DNA from: JBBTTE01 sp038064395
GTDB taxonomy: Bacteria; Patescibacteriota; Saccharimonadia; Saccharimonadales; UBA4665
NCBI GenBank assembly: GCA_038064395.1
Contig: JBBTTE010000008.1
Coordinates: forward strand, 5,909-69,908
Length of the DNA stretch: 64,000 nucleotides
Direction: 5' to 3'
Every line of letters begins with the position of its first letter. Positions within the stretch are counted from its first letter, which is position 1. The notes beneath the pieces are model-generated. The model saw only the letters and a program-made list of their open reading frames with translations. It made no database searches and had not been told where the DNA came from. Shown here piece by piece: positions 14,934-24,292 of the stretch. Position numbers and translations under genes: made by a program.

Positions 14934-16280
14934 GTGACTCTTGTGAACGGAATTGAAACAGTTGGAAGAGCTGCCGCTAATGGCATGCCTGTAATGAGGG
15001 CGGTGCTTGGTCCCGTTTTTGCTGATCAGCTTGTAGAGACGCCGCCAGAAGACCGCACGTGGAAAGAGGCCGGAAAGGTAGCTTTTGTAGCTGCTACTGA
15101 CAAGGTTGATGGCTTTATATCTGGCCTAATCGGACCTACTGCTTTGGGTGCGAGCCTGGATGACCTTGGAGATAAGCTTTTTGTCATACCTCAATATAGG
15201 GCTCTGGCAGCAAACGGTGAGATACCGTCCTTACACTATAAGCTTAAAATAGCTCGTGACTTGGCGGTAACGGGTATGAGAGGCTTGGCTGCATCAAAGG
15301 GCAAAGACGTAAAAGCCAGACCTCTTGGCAAACAGAAGACGGTGGTCGACATGCTTACACTGGTTGCCGCTCACTCGCCTATGGCCGAGAACGAAGATAT
15401 TTTGCGTGCTGGTCTATCTATATCAACGGCACTATCAATCGCCAGCTTTGCAGATTATGCAATGACCTTCGCTAAGTCTGATAGCCCAACAAAGCCTACA
15501 GATAATGCTAGGAATGGCGCGGCTAGGAAGGCCTTTGCAAATCCTGTCGATAAGCTAGTCGGAATTCTTGACAGTAAGGCGCCAAATGTGACGCCCGACC
15601 ATCTAACTCTTATGGGTGAGCTAATGGTAGATTCCTCTGTAGCACTAGCGGTTGCAAAGCCGGATAAAGTTTTTGTGACCACTGCGCTATTCACAGCAGG
15701 TAGCTTGCTAGATGGAGTTGATGGTGCTCTGGCAAGGGCTAAGGGCCAAGCCAATGGCGGCACAACGATCAAGGGAATGCTTAAAGACGTTCGTGCAGAC
15801 AAGAGACAGGAAATTCTAACCTTCTTCGGACTATCATTAATTGCTCGCAAGCGCGGCAATAATGTGGCTGCTAATAACTACGCGGTTGCCGCCATGACAA
15901 CTGTTCTGTCTGCTTTGTACAGAGCAAGTGCAGAGTCACAAGGCTACATAGTGCCCGAAGATGGTGCAGGCACTAGAGTTATGCGGGCTGTTCTGGGAGG
16001 CGCAGGGCTTGCTCTCAATAAGAATCAGGAGGCCTCAGATATTATTAGTGGCCTAGTTGCTACTGGCAATATTAACACTTCCAAGGAACGGCGGCATGTT
16101 GCTAAGTATGGACAGGCTTCGCCTTACTGTATGGGGGTAAAGAACGATCGTAAATTCATGGAACATGCCAAGATAAGGCATGAGGCACTGGTGCCTTTGG
16201 CCGCTCTCGGCATTCTATTAGGTTCTGTTGCACTCAAGTACAACCCAGATGTTGAGCAGGCTTCAGACCTTGCCGTCTAG
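14934..16280 (+). CDS. Tandem (two-domain) CDP-alcohol phosphotransferase-like protein
   Basis: This 448-residue protein contains the CDP-alcohol phosphotransferase signature twice. The N-terminal copy reads DKVDGF, then G and LDDLGDK (about 56-82), in the order D-x2-DG...G-x3-D-x3-D, but with Ser-Gly in place of the usual Ala-Arg. The C-terminal copy reads LLDGVDGALAR followed by GMLKDVRADK (about 261-289), with a complete motif. Such enzymes transfer a phospho-alcohol from CDP-diacylglycerol in phospholipid synthesis; the usual enzyme has one domain of about 180-200 residues. The start is GTG 14934; GTG 14943 is better placed relative to GGAG (14927-14930). The 3' end overlaps the convergent helicase gene by 18 bp. 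Confidence 0.7.
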   Translation: MTLVNGIETVGRAAANGMPVMRAVLGPVFADQLVETPPEDRTWKEAGKVAFVAATDKVDGFISGLIGPTALGASLDDLGDKLFVIPQYRALAANGEIPSLHYKLKIARDLAVTGMRGLAASKGKDVKARPLGKQKTVVDMLTLVAAHSPMAENEDILRAGLSISTALSIASFADYAMTFAKSDSPTKPTDNARNGAARKAFANPVDKLVGILDSKAPNVTPDHLTLMGELMVDSSVALAVAKPDKVFVTTALFTAGSLLDGVDGALARAKGQANGGTTIKGMLKDVRADKRQEILTFFGLSLIARKRGNNVAANNYAVAAMTTVLSALYRASAESQGYIVPEDGAGTRVMRAVLGGAGLALNKNQEASDIISGLVATGNINTSKERRHVAKYGQASPYCMGVKNDRKFMEHAKIRHEALVPLAALGILLGSVALKYNPDVEQASDLAV

Positions 16281-19200
16281 CAGATCTTGCTCGAACTCAG
16301 CAATTCCCTTTGCGTCCTGTGAGTAGTTGCTGATATCTGGGAAGTTAAGTTCGCTAATGTGGCGCCAAACGATACCCATCAGCTTCTCTAGTCTATCCAT
16401 GCTGGCTTGATCTGGATCAAGCGCTAGGCTAAGCTCTTTGGAGCTTTCGGCTTCAACATAGATCATCTGAGCCTTAATCGACTTTGCGGTCTTATAGCGG
16501 CCGCTCTGACTGGCCAGCAAGGCGTAGAAGACTAGCTGCGTACGGTGTCGCCAGGCCTTTATCATCTTGGTTTGGTTGCGGGTATCGAAGCTGCTTAACG
16601 GTTTGCCTGTCTTGTAGTCCGTTATTATCAGCTCGTCGCCTGCTAGGTTGATGTGATCTAGTTTACCTGACAAAGGCACTTGATTGATTGTTAGTTGGTT
16701 GATGGCTATTTCGGCTTGTCCAGACTTGTTGAGAGTGAAGCCGAGCTCGCCAAACAGCGCCCGTAGGGTTTGTTCGCCGTGTGACAAGTAGCGTTCAATC
16801 TCGGGCAGTGGTATCGGTTGGGTGGCAAGGCTGGTTTTGTAGCTTTCTAGGACTAAGGGCAGTTTGAACTTGCCAGCATTGGTTAACTGTTGGGCAGTCT
16901 GCAAGGCTTTGTGAATGGCTGTACCGTAGGCCATATTTGAGGTGGTGATATCAGGCAGTCGCAAGAGTTGACGCTCTAAGAAATGTTGCGGACCACCCTC
17001 ACTAACATCAAGGAACTGCAGTAGTGCAGTTACGCTTAGCTGATAGCCCTCCAATCTTTTCTTGAGTAATGTCTTTTCGTCTTTGGTCTCTAGTCGTGGC
17101 CACATCAGGGTTGATTCCAGGACTTCAATTGGTGGTTCAATGTCTTTGCTACCAATATCATCTGTCGGCAGAGCGCTGATGAGTGGCGTAGCTAAGAGTG
17201 CCCTGCCCTCGCTATCGGTGTTGAAGCTACTGACAATTAGAGAGCTTTTGGCACGTGTAGCCGCCACGTAAAGTAATCTCACGTAGTCGTCATACTGTTC
17301 ACCATAGGGTTGCAGAGGCAAATTGGCAGGTGGCTTGCGTCCGATGTGCCTAGGCTGCCAATTATCCTCGATCGTGTCCAGCACATATACGGTATCAAAC
17401 TCCAACCCTTTGGCCTTGTGGACGGTCATAAGCTGTACAGCGTGATCTCCGCTAACAAACCATGATTGATCAGTTATTGGACGGTCTAGTTCGCGATGAA
17501 GCCTGGTTAGCCTTACGAAATCCGCTATTCCAGTGTGGCCTTCTCTGGCGGTAACAAACTCATCGGTCGTTCGGCGCAAGGTTTGGATTGCCGACAGACC
17601 TTCTAGATAGGTGTTATCAATATCGCGCTTAGATAGGAAGTAGTCGCGTAGCGGACTCGTGAGTAGCTCCCCTTGCCTAAGGCCGACTAAGTGCTCCAGC
17701 ATTACAGGTAGCGGTTCAGTGCTAGATTGACGGGCTAGCCACAGAAGCCAGTCGCCCAGAATCACGAGTCGCTTGTCATCACTGTTATGTAGGCTTTTCA
17801 TCCAATCAGCTTCACGATAATTATCGATAGCCAGCTGCCAGAGTGTCCTAGGCTCAACCTGCCAGACTGGATGTTGTAATAGTCTGGCCAAATTGTAGTT
17901 TACGGCAGACTTGTCGCCTTCTTTGATAGCGGTAGCTATCTCGGCTAATAAGCATATCTGCTGAATAAGAGGATGATCAAGAACATTGTTCTGTTGCTCG
18001 TAGCTTATCGGTACCTTGAGCTCGTTAAGTAGACTGCTTATCTGGCGCAGGCTGCTATGGTTCCTTGCTAGGACGGCAATGGTTTGGGTTTGGTCTTCGG
18101 CGCACTGAGCTTGGACGCGTTTGGCTATGGCTGATAGCTGATGTTCGCGGGTTGGATAGATGGCATGCTGGATCTTGCCGCTTTCTGGGCCATTAGCGGC
18201 TTTTAAGTTTTTGTTGAGATCAACTTCGCGCTTGACCAGACGATCGTCAGCCTGTTCGATAACAGTAGCAGAGGCATCTAGTATGGCCTGTGTTGAGCGG
18301 TAGTTATCCTGGAGCACTATCAACTGTGTCGATGGATAAGTACGCCGAAACGACAGCATGTTATTGATCTCGGCACCGTTAAAGGCAAAGATCGACTGAT
18401 CATCATCGCCAACAGCCATTAGGTTGGGCTTGCCTTCACTGCTGCTATGAGTGGCCACAAGATGTGCCAATCGTAATTGAGCAGCATTGGTGTCCTGGAA
18501 TTCATCTATTAATACGTATAAGAAACGCTCCTGGACACTAGCTAGTAACTCGGGGTTTTGCTCGAGTTGAGTCGTGACTTCTATGATCATGTCCGAGTAA
18601 TCATAGTAGTCATGGCCGTGAAGAGTGGCGCGGTAGGTTGCGTAAACATCAGCCGCAGCTAACCACCAAGCGTTGCGGCGGCGTTCGTCGAACATGCCCT
18701 TCTCGCCGTTAACAGTCTGTAGCCATTGACGCTTCCACTTGCCAGTGTTGGTTGTTTTGCCCGTGTCTTGATCGGCTACGATGGCCTGCTGGAGGCTGTT
18801 CTTGATTACGGTGCTTAGTGAAGTCAGTGGCGCTACTGCTTCGTCAATCTGCTGGTCTGGCAGGCTGTCTATGGTCACGGCAAGTTGCTCTAGCTTCTTG
18901 TAGCTTAGGCTATCGCCTAGAGAGTCAATTAATAAGGGCTCAACGACATCCAGGTAGGCGTCATTAACTTCTATCATGGCTTTGAGTTTGCTGGGCGTTA
19001 AACCTGCCTCCTTGGATAGTCTCAAAGCTTGCTGCACGTCACTCAGTGCTGTGTAATTGCCTGCGAACTTCGACGCCAAAGGGTTGTCGAGTGGTAACTT
19101 GGCTAGAATGTCCTGAATTATTTCTAACTGGACAGCGTCTGGAGCAATGTTGAGTAAGGCGCCGTTCCAGAAATAATCTGGATAAAGGCTCATTATCTCG

Positions 19201-19490
19201 GCCGCGAAGCTGTGGAAGGTACGAACCATAACGTTGTGGGCTTCTGGACCGACAAGCGTAGCCAGACGATCGCGCATGTTAGTGGCTGCAAAGTTCGTGA
19301 ATGTTAGACAGAGGACGGCTGAAGGATCAGCATCGGTTTTGTGTAATATGTTGGCAACTCTAAGGCTAAGCAGCTGGGTTTTGCCCGTGCCTGGTCCTGC
19401 CACGACTAGGACCGGGCCGTCGATGGCTTCTACTGCCTTAAGTTGGGCTTTGTTGAGCTGCTTGAAGGCAGCAGCAAACTCCTGATTCAT
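16263..19490 (-). CDS. UvrD/PcrA-like helicase with C-terminal PD-(D/E)XK nuclease
   Basis: This 1075-residue protein combines a superfamily 1A helicase with a RecB/AddB-type nuclease. Walker A AGPGTGKT is at 31-38, the Walker B/Q-motif region reads VLIDEFQDTN, later motifs include GDDDQSIFAFNGA, MTVHKAKGLEFDTVYV and LLYVAATRAK. The nuclease active site is ITDYKTGK (958-963 for DYKTGK), with a downstream Q-x3-Y motif (TQLVFYALL). No C-terminal cysteine cluster of the AddB iron-sulfur type is visible. It probably acts in DNA end processing or recombinational repair. A TACAAT box ends 6 bases before the start codon. Confidence 0.92.
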   Translation of the reverse strand: MNQEFAAAFKQLNKAQLKAVEAIDGPVLVVAGPGTGKTQLLSLRVANILHKTDADPSAVLCLTFTNFAATNMRDRLATLVGPEAHNVMVRTFHSFAAEIMSLYPDYFWNGALLNIAPDAVQLEIIQDILAKLPLDNPLASKFAGNYTALSDVQQALRLSKEAGLTPSKLKAMIEVNDAYLDVVEPLLIDSLGDSLSYKKLEQLAVTIDSLPDQQIDEAVAPLTSLSTVIKNSLQQAIVADQDTGKTTNTGKWKRQWLQTVNGEKGMFDERRRNAWWLAAADVYATYRATLHGHDYYDYSDMIIEVTTQLEQNPELLASVQERFLYVLIDEFQDTNAAQLRLAHLVATHSSSEGKPNLMAVGDDDQSIFAFNGAEINNMLSFRRTYPSTQLIVLQDNYRSTQAILDASATVIEQADDRLVKREVDLNKNLKAANGPESGKIQHAIYPTREHQLSAIAKRVQAQCAEDQTQTIAVLARNHSSLRQISSLLNELKVPISYEQQNNVLDHPLIQQICLLAEIATAIKEGDKSAVNYNLARLLQHPVWQVEPRTLWQLAIDNYREADWMKSLHNSDDKRLVILGDWLLWLARQSSTEPLPVMLEHLVGLRQGELLTSPLRDYFLSKRDIDNTYLEGLSAIQTLRRTTDEFVTAREGHTGIADFVRLTRLHRELDRPITDQSWFVSGDHAVQLMTVHKAKGLEFDTVYVLDTIEDNWQPRHIGRKPPANLPLQPYGEQYDDYVRLLYVAATRAKSSLIVSSFNTDSEGRALLATPLISALPTDDIGSKDIEPPIEVLESTLMWPRLETKDEKTLLKKRLEGYQLSVTALLQFLDVSEGGPQHFLERQLLRLPDITTSNMAYGTAIHKALQTAQQLTNAGKFKLPLVLESYKTSLATQPIPLPEIERYLSHGEQTLRALFGELGFTLNKSGQAEIAINQLTINQVPLSGKLDHINLAGDELIITDYKTGKPLSSFDTRNQTKMIKAWRHRTQLVFYALLASQSGRYKTAKSIKAQMIYVEAESSKELSLALDPDQASMDRLEKLMGIVWRHISELNFPDISNYSQDAKGIAEFEQDLLDGKV

Positions 19491-19526
19491 GCTTCTATTG
19501 TATAGCTAACAGATGCCAAGCACTAA

Positions 19527-20717
19527 TTATTTGCCAGTGGCTACGGCGCAAACTTCGCAGTCGTCTTCATCAGTGAATTCAGTGAGGAATTGCCTAGTAG
19601 CTTTGGGCCAAGGTTCTAGATCGTGAAAGCCTATGAGATCGGCAGCTTCGCGCAGCACCCACCCCATCCAGCCGTATAGCTTCGTTTTGCCCCATTCGAC
19701 AGCCGCCCAGTGTGGACCAGCTGGAATAACGGCAATTGGGCGCTTGGCTACGTAACTTTTCATGTCTTTGCCGTCTTCACGTCTACGCAAGTTCTTAGCA
19801 ACGAATTCGCCATCGCGCAGGGCTGTCTGAGCCAAGCCGCTGTAAGGAGTGTTGGCATTATCGCCAACAACAAAGATGTCGTCAGCAGCTTGCAGATAGA
19901 CATCGACAGCAACCTTGCCACGACCCATCATAACGAAGTTGTTCTCGCTAAAGAACGGATGATTAGTAACGCCAGCCGTCCAGATGACAGTATGGCTCCG
20001 GATAGGCTTGCCATTAACGGTTAAGCCGTCGACGCTTTGACCCTGCACGGCGCTGCCAACATAGAGCTTAACGCCTAGCTTCTTAAGACGTCGTTTAACG
20101 CGAGATGAAGTTAGCTTGGCCATGCGTGGTAAAAGGCGTGGCGCCGCTTCTATAAGGTCGACATGAACCTTGCGCGAATTAATGCCGTGGTTTTTCATAA
20201 TGTACTTGAGATAGCTTGGTAGTTCACCGGCTAGCTCAATACCGGTCGGGCCAGCTCCAACAACAACGTAGTGAGGGTCTGGCTGCTTCTCGTCGGTAAG
20301 TTGCTCATGCAAATGCGCCTTGAACCGAGCCACTTCGGATTGCGACTTAATGCTGTAGGCATATTCAGACAGGCCAGGAATGCCAAAGTAGTTAGTGACT
20401 ACCCCAAGCCCGATTATCAGGGTGTCGAACTCATAGATCTTGCCATCTTCAGTAGTTATTGTCTTGGCCTTGCGATCGATTGTCTTGGCGACGCCACGGG
20501 CGATAGCAACATGCTTGCCTGCAAATATTTGAGCAATTGGAATACTCGAATTACTTCGTTTGCCGCCAGTAGCGGTGCGATAAAGCGTCGGATAGTAGCG
20601 GAAATCCTCAGAGTCACTAAGTATGGTTACTTCAAACCGCGGATCGTCAGCTAATTCAAGGCCTGCCTTAGTTCCGCCAAACCCAGCACCAACAATTAAA
20701 ACGCGTTTTTTGCTCAT
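19527..20717 (-). CDS. ndh: Type-2 NADH dehydrogenase (NDH-2)
   Basis: This 396-residue flavoprotein oxidises NADH and reduces membrane quinone without pumping protons. The FAD-binding GAGFGG is at 10-15 and the NADH-binding GAGPTGIELAGE at 154-165; the FAD-contacting VVGDNANTPYSGLAQTA region is present. The C-terminal part (about 330-380) includes amphipathic segments such as GWMGWVLREAADLIGF that would attach it to the membrane. The protein ends with a Cys-x2-Cys pair (Cys387, Cys390), unusual at this place. A TATAAT box lies 12 bases before ATG 20717. Confidence 0.9.
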   Translation of the reverse strand: MSKKRVLIVGAGFGGTKAGLELADDPRFEVTILSDSEDFRYYPTLYRTATGGKRSNSSIPIAQIFAGKHVAIARGVAKTIDRKAKTITTEDGKIYEFDTLIIGLGVVTNYFGIPGLSEYAYSIKSQSEVARFKAHLHEQLTDEKQPDPHYVVVGAGPTGIELAGELPSYLKYIMKNHGINSRKVHVDLIEAAPRLLPRMAKLTSSRVKRRLKKLGVKLYVGSAVQGQSVDGLTVNGKPIRSHTVIWTAGVTNHPFFSENNFVMMGRGKVAVDVYLQAADDIFVVGDNANTPYSGLAQTALRDGEFVAKNLRRREDGKDMKSYVAKRPIAVIPAGPHWAAVEWGKTKLYGWMGWVLREAADLIGFHDLEPWPKATRQFLTEFTDEDDCEVCAVATGK

Positions 20718-20754
20718 AATACGCTTATGATTATACAGAGAAGAGGTCTAGAAG

Positions 20755-21837
20755 CTAGTCCTTAAGTAAGATGTCGATGTAGGCTTGCCATGTCTTATCT
20801 GTTTGGAGCGCTGGAATACCCTGTCTCAGTCTCTGCGCTGTATCAGATGAGTAGAAGCGCTTGATGGCCTTAGTGAGTGATTGAACGTCATCTGGCTCGC
20901 ATAGTAGCCCGTCCACACCATCATTGACCTGTTTCGATAGAGAGCCAACAGAGGTAGCGATAACTGGTATGCCATGAGCGTGTGCGAGACCTACATTCCA
21001 ACTAGCGGTGCCACTCCTGTACGGGAGCACTAAGGCGTCTGCGCTGCTCAGAAGGCCTGCTATGGCCTCAGAAGCCACATAGCCCTCGTCAATGGTCACT
21101 CTCGAGCCAAGACCAAGTTCTTCAATTATTTCATGGTACTGCTCGGTGCCACCCCAGAACTCGCCAGCGATATGAAGCTTAACGGATGGAACTGCCGCTA
21201 TTGCTCTCAACAAGACGTCCAAGCCCTTGTACGGCCGTATGAAGCCGAAGAAGACCAACTGGTGAGTCAGGGAGTGCTTCTTATTGACGGTAGGTGGCCC
21301 GCCTTGCAATATTAACGGCAAAGCAGCGGTACGAACCTTGGCCTTGCTCAAGTTGCGAGCAATAGCGGCCTGTTCGTCAGTATGCGTGATAATATCATCT
21401 ACTTTTGCTAGTAAGGAGCGCGTTAGGATACGGTCACCTTTCTTGGGGTGGTGCGCTAGGACATTGTGACAGATTATGGTTACCTTAGGTCGCTGCTTGC
21501 CCATGGCCTTAAGCATGTTCAGATATACCGGTCCTTGGATGGTTGGCACCCACCAAACGAGGATTACTTGGTCGTAATCTCTCAGCTTGCGACCCCATTT
21601 GAGCCAGCCGATGGGGTTTTTCCACGACAGAACTCGCTTGGAATTGGCAAACGGTGTAAGTTCTGGCTTATCCTGGGGAACGAACTGGGCGCCAGGATAG
21701 AAGAACGGATATTGTGACTTCCAAGAAACAATAGTAACGTCATGCCCTGCCCGCTCGAGCCTGTTAGACAGTTCGGTGGTGTGCTGGGCAATGCCTCCCT
21801 TGTATGGGTGAGTTGGACCTACAATTGCTATACGCAT
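20755..21837 (-). CDS. Glycosyltransferase family 4
   Basis: This 360-residue enzyme has the GT-B fold of family 4: the N-terminal acceptor domain starts with GPTHPYKGGIAQHTTEL, and the C-terminal nucleotide-sugar domain includes LVFFGFIRPYKGLDVLL, LHIAGEFWGG and the GLAHAHGIPVIATSVGSL segment with the usual Glu-x7-Glu region modified. It probably adds a sugar to a cell-envelope glycan. The donor cannot be predicted. TATACT at 21849-21854 ends 11 bases before the start codon. Confidence 0.85.
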   Translation of the reverse strand: MRIAIVGPTHPYKGGIAQHTTELSNRLERAGHDVTIVSWKSQYPFFYPGAQFVPQDKPELTPFANSKRVLSWKNPIGWLKWGRKLRDYDQVILVWWVPTIQGPVYLNMLKAMGKQRPKVTIICHNVLAHHPKKGDRILTRSLLAKVDDIITHTDEQAAIARNLSKAKVRTAALPLILQGGPPTVNKKHSLTHQLVFFGFIRPYKGLDVLLRAIAAVPSVKLHIAGEFWGGTEQYHEIIEELGLGSRVTIDEGYVASEAIAGLLSSADALVLPYRSGTASWNVGLAHAHGIPVIATSVGSLSKQVNDGVDGLLCEPDDVQSLTKAIKRFYSSDTAQRLRQGIPALQTDKTWQAYIDILLKD

Positions 21838-21899
21838 CAGTGCTTAAGAGTATAGCAAAGGCTTGCTTTTTGTAGGGTATACCCCTTAAGCTTAAGAAG

Positions 21900-23564
21900 A
21901 TGGATGAAATAAAAGATCAACTGAAGCAACAGGGCTTCACTGGTGAGATGGATGATTCGCCGACCACCCTTGATACCTATAGCCATGATGCGTCAATGTT
22001 CGAATTACGCCCCACTCTAGTCGTTTCGCCCAAAGACAGTAGCGACGTTGAGAAGTTGGTGAAGTACGTAGCTGCTAGCAAAAAGTCACATCCCAAGCTG
22101 AGCTTGACGGCTCGTTCGGCAGGCACTGATATGTCTGGTGGCGCAATCAATGATTCTATAATTGTTGATTTTCTGACGCACTTTAATAAGATTACAAAGA
22201 TTGCTGCCACATATGTGCAAACCCAGCCCGGGGTGTTTTATCGTGACTTTGACGTTGAGACTCGCAAGCAAGGCACGCTAATGCCAACTTATCCTGCGTC
22301 GCGTGATTTGGCCAGCCTAGGAGGCATGGTTAATAACAATGCAGGAGGTGAAAAATCGCTTGAGTTTGGCAAGACCGAAGAGTTTGTTAATGAATTGCAG
22401 TTTGTCTTTGCTGACGGCGTTGAGCGAACCGTCAAACCACTGAGAAAGGCCGAACTGGATAAGAAGATGAAGCAAAAAGACTTCGAGGGTGAGGTCTACA
22501 GCCAGCTCTTCAAGCTGATAGATGGTAATTATGACAAGATTAAAGCCGCCAAACCACATGTTACCAAGAACTCCACTGGTTATAATCTGTGGGATGTCTG
22601 GGATCGTGAAACTGGTATCTTCGATCTGACTAAGTTGATTGTTGGCGCCCAAGGTACCCTCGGCTTCGTGACTGACATCAATATCAGAGTCGTTGATGCT
22701 AGGACTGACGAAGGGCTGCTTGTGCTCTTCATGAAAGATATTGACGATCTCGGTGAAGTTATTGACGTTGTGCTGAAGTCTAAGCCGTCACGTTTCGAGT
22801 CGTTTGATGATCAAACTTTGTGGTTGTCGATACGGTTTATGCCTAGTTTCCTAAAGATTTTGGGCTGGAAACGCTTCCTTCACCTAATATTTAGTCTGAT
22901 ACCGGACGGAATCCAGCTGCTTAGAGGCGTACCTAAACTCATCCTCATGATCTCCTTTAAGGGTAATAACGAAGAAGAAGTCAGGCAAAAAGTTCATGCA
23001 CTGCACCTTGAGCTCAAGAAGCATCGAGCACGCTACGAAATAAACGGTTTCGAGGAAGCTCCTACAGAAGCCAAGTCAGAGAAGTTCTGGATTATGCGTC
23101 GCTACAGTTTCCAGCTACTTAGGAGCAAGGTCAAGGACAAGCACACAGCGCCTTTTATTGATGACTTTGTCGTGCCTCCTAAGTATTTGACTGCTTTATT
23201 GCCTCAGCTAAGAGCCATCATTAAGAAGTACAAACTGTTCGCAACTATAGCTGGTCACATGGGCGATGGTAACTTTCACGTTATTCCGCTGATGAAACTA
23301 GAAGATCCAGAAGACCGCAAGAAGATATTGCCAGCTATGAAAGCAGTTAATAACCTAGTGCTCAAGTATGGTGGATCACTGTCTGGTGAGCATAACGATG
23401 GCTTAGTGCGTGGCCCGTGGCTGAAGATGATGTACGGCGATGAAGTGCTCGACCTTTTCAAGCAGGCCAAAGACATTATGGATCCTCAACACATCTTCAA
23501 CCCGCACAAGAAGGCCAACGCCGATTGGGAGTACAGTTTCTCCCATATTCGTGAGCATTTCTAA
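21900..23564 (+). CDS. FAD-linked oxidase, D-lactate dehydrogenase/GlcD-like
   Basis: This 554-residue protein has an N-terminal FAD-binding type 4 domain (RSAGTDMSGGAIND at 72-85, LGGMVNNNAGGEKS) and a C-terminal FAD-oxidase domain with GHMGDGNFHV (452-461) and GEHNDGLVRG (496-505). These are the signatures of D-lactate or glycolate dehydrogenases that pass electrons to quinone or cytochrome. It lacks the C-terminal iron-sulfur domain of the larger fusion forms. The GEHNDG motif has Asn where GEHGDG is usual. With NDH-2 close by, a role in feeding a quinone pool is plausible; the substrate is inferred only. Confidence 0.82.
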   Translation: MDEIKDQLKQQGFTGEMDDSPTTLDTYSHDASMFELRPTLVVSPKDSSDVEKLVKYVAASKKSHPKLSLTARSAGTDMSGGAINDSIIVDFLTHFNKITKIAATYVQTQPGVFYRDFDVETRKQGTLMPTYPASRDLASLGGMVNNNAGGEKSLEFGKTEEFVNELQFVFADGVERTVKPLRKAELDKKMKQKDFEGEVYSQLFKLIDGNYDKIKAAKPHVTKNSTGYNLWDVWDRETGIFDLTKLIVGAQGTLGFVTDINIRVVDARTDEGLLVLFMKDIDDLGEVIDVVLKSKPSRFESFDDQTLWLSIRFMPSFLKILGWKRFLHLIFSLIPDGIQLLRGVPKLILMISFKGNNEEEVRQKVHALHLELKKHRARYEINGFEEAPTEAKSEKFWIMRRYSFQLLRSKVKDKHTAPFIDDFVVPPKYLTALLPQLRAIIKKYKLFATIAGHMGDGNFHVIPLMKLEDPEDRKKILPAMKAVNNLVLKYGGSLSGEHNDGLVRGPWLKMMYGDEVLDLFKQAKDIMDPQHIFNPHKKANADWEYSFSHIREHF

Positions 23565-23617
23565 AAAACTAAGATTCACGGCTTGTGCATTGCTAACTAT
23601 GATTATATAGTATACTG

Positions 23618-24292
23618 ATGACGATCAGAGATTGCTTGCCCACCCAGCTGGTGGCTGAGGAGCTTATACCTGACAAAGTGGTGCTCGACACCCTGAGCTC
23701 TAACAAAAAATATGGCATGTCTGACCTATTCTTGTGGTCATACCCTGAGACTCCTCAAGTCACTATACAAGCAGGTGGTCCTCGTACTCAGCCGCTCGAA
23801 GCAGTTGAAGAGTATCTTGTAACGAGCCGCGCTCAGCTATATGAGTTTGAAGCTGAAGCTGCCAAAGAGGATGCCTACGGTAATGGTCGTACTGATGAGG
23901 TGGCACGGGGACATATGACAGTTCACCTACAGCTCGAGCTACTTAATATGGTTGACGGTTTCTATAAAGGACAATTAGCTAGTGGCAATAGTCCAGATCA
24001 AGCGATTGCTTGGCTATTCGATTACGTGGATCAGCAGGATGAAGCTGCAAAGAAGCGCTATGGGGAGTTTATGTTTGAAGCAATTCAGAAAGGCAACATA
24101 TTGCCTGATGAGCTGCCCGAGACGCCTGCTGACACCATTGCGCAGTTGCTTTTGGCTGACAGTGATCACTGGGTGTTGAGAGGACAGAACTATAACATGA
24201 ACCAGTGGCGGCGTCGTCTAGATAGGCTTGCTTTTGAGCGCATGTCAGCAATGGCATTAGTTCGAATGGTTGACTCTGCTAATTCTCTCTAA
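23618..24292 (+). CDS. Unrecognised 224-residue soluble protein
   Basis: I do not recognise this protein. It has no signal peptide or membrane helix and looks mostly alpha-helical and acidic, with an amphipathic segment rich in Glu/Ala (about 67-90) and a basic Trp/Arg-rich stretch near the C-terminus (NQWRRRLDRLAFERM). A TATAGT box (23606-23611) ends 6 bases before ATG 23618, so the mRNA is likely leaderless. Its 3' end overlaps the convergent flippase-like gene by four bases. Confidence 0.7.
   Translation: MTIRDCLPTQLVAEELIPDKVVLDTLSSNKKYGMSDLFLWSYPETPQVTIQAGGPRTQPLEAVEEYLVTSRAQLYEFEAEAAKEDAYGNGRTDEVARGHMTVHLQLELLNMVDGFYKGQLASGNSPDQAIAWLFDYVDQQDEAAKKRYGEFMFEAIQKGNILPDELPETPADTIAQLLLADSDHWVLRGQNYNMNQWRRRLDRLAFERMSAMALVRMVDSANSL

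Noticed and set aside
14791..14934. tRNA or other small structured RNA in the spacer
   Set aside because: The only strong hairpin is the terminator; there is no cloverleaf or CCA-like end, and the remainder is explained by the promoter and inverted repeat.
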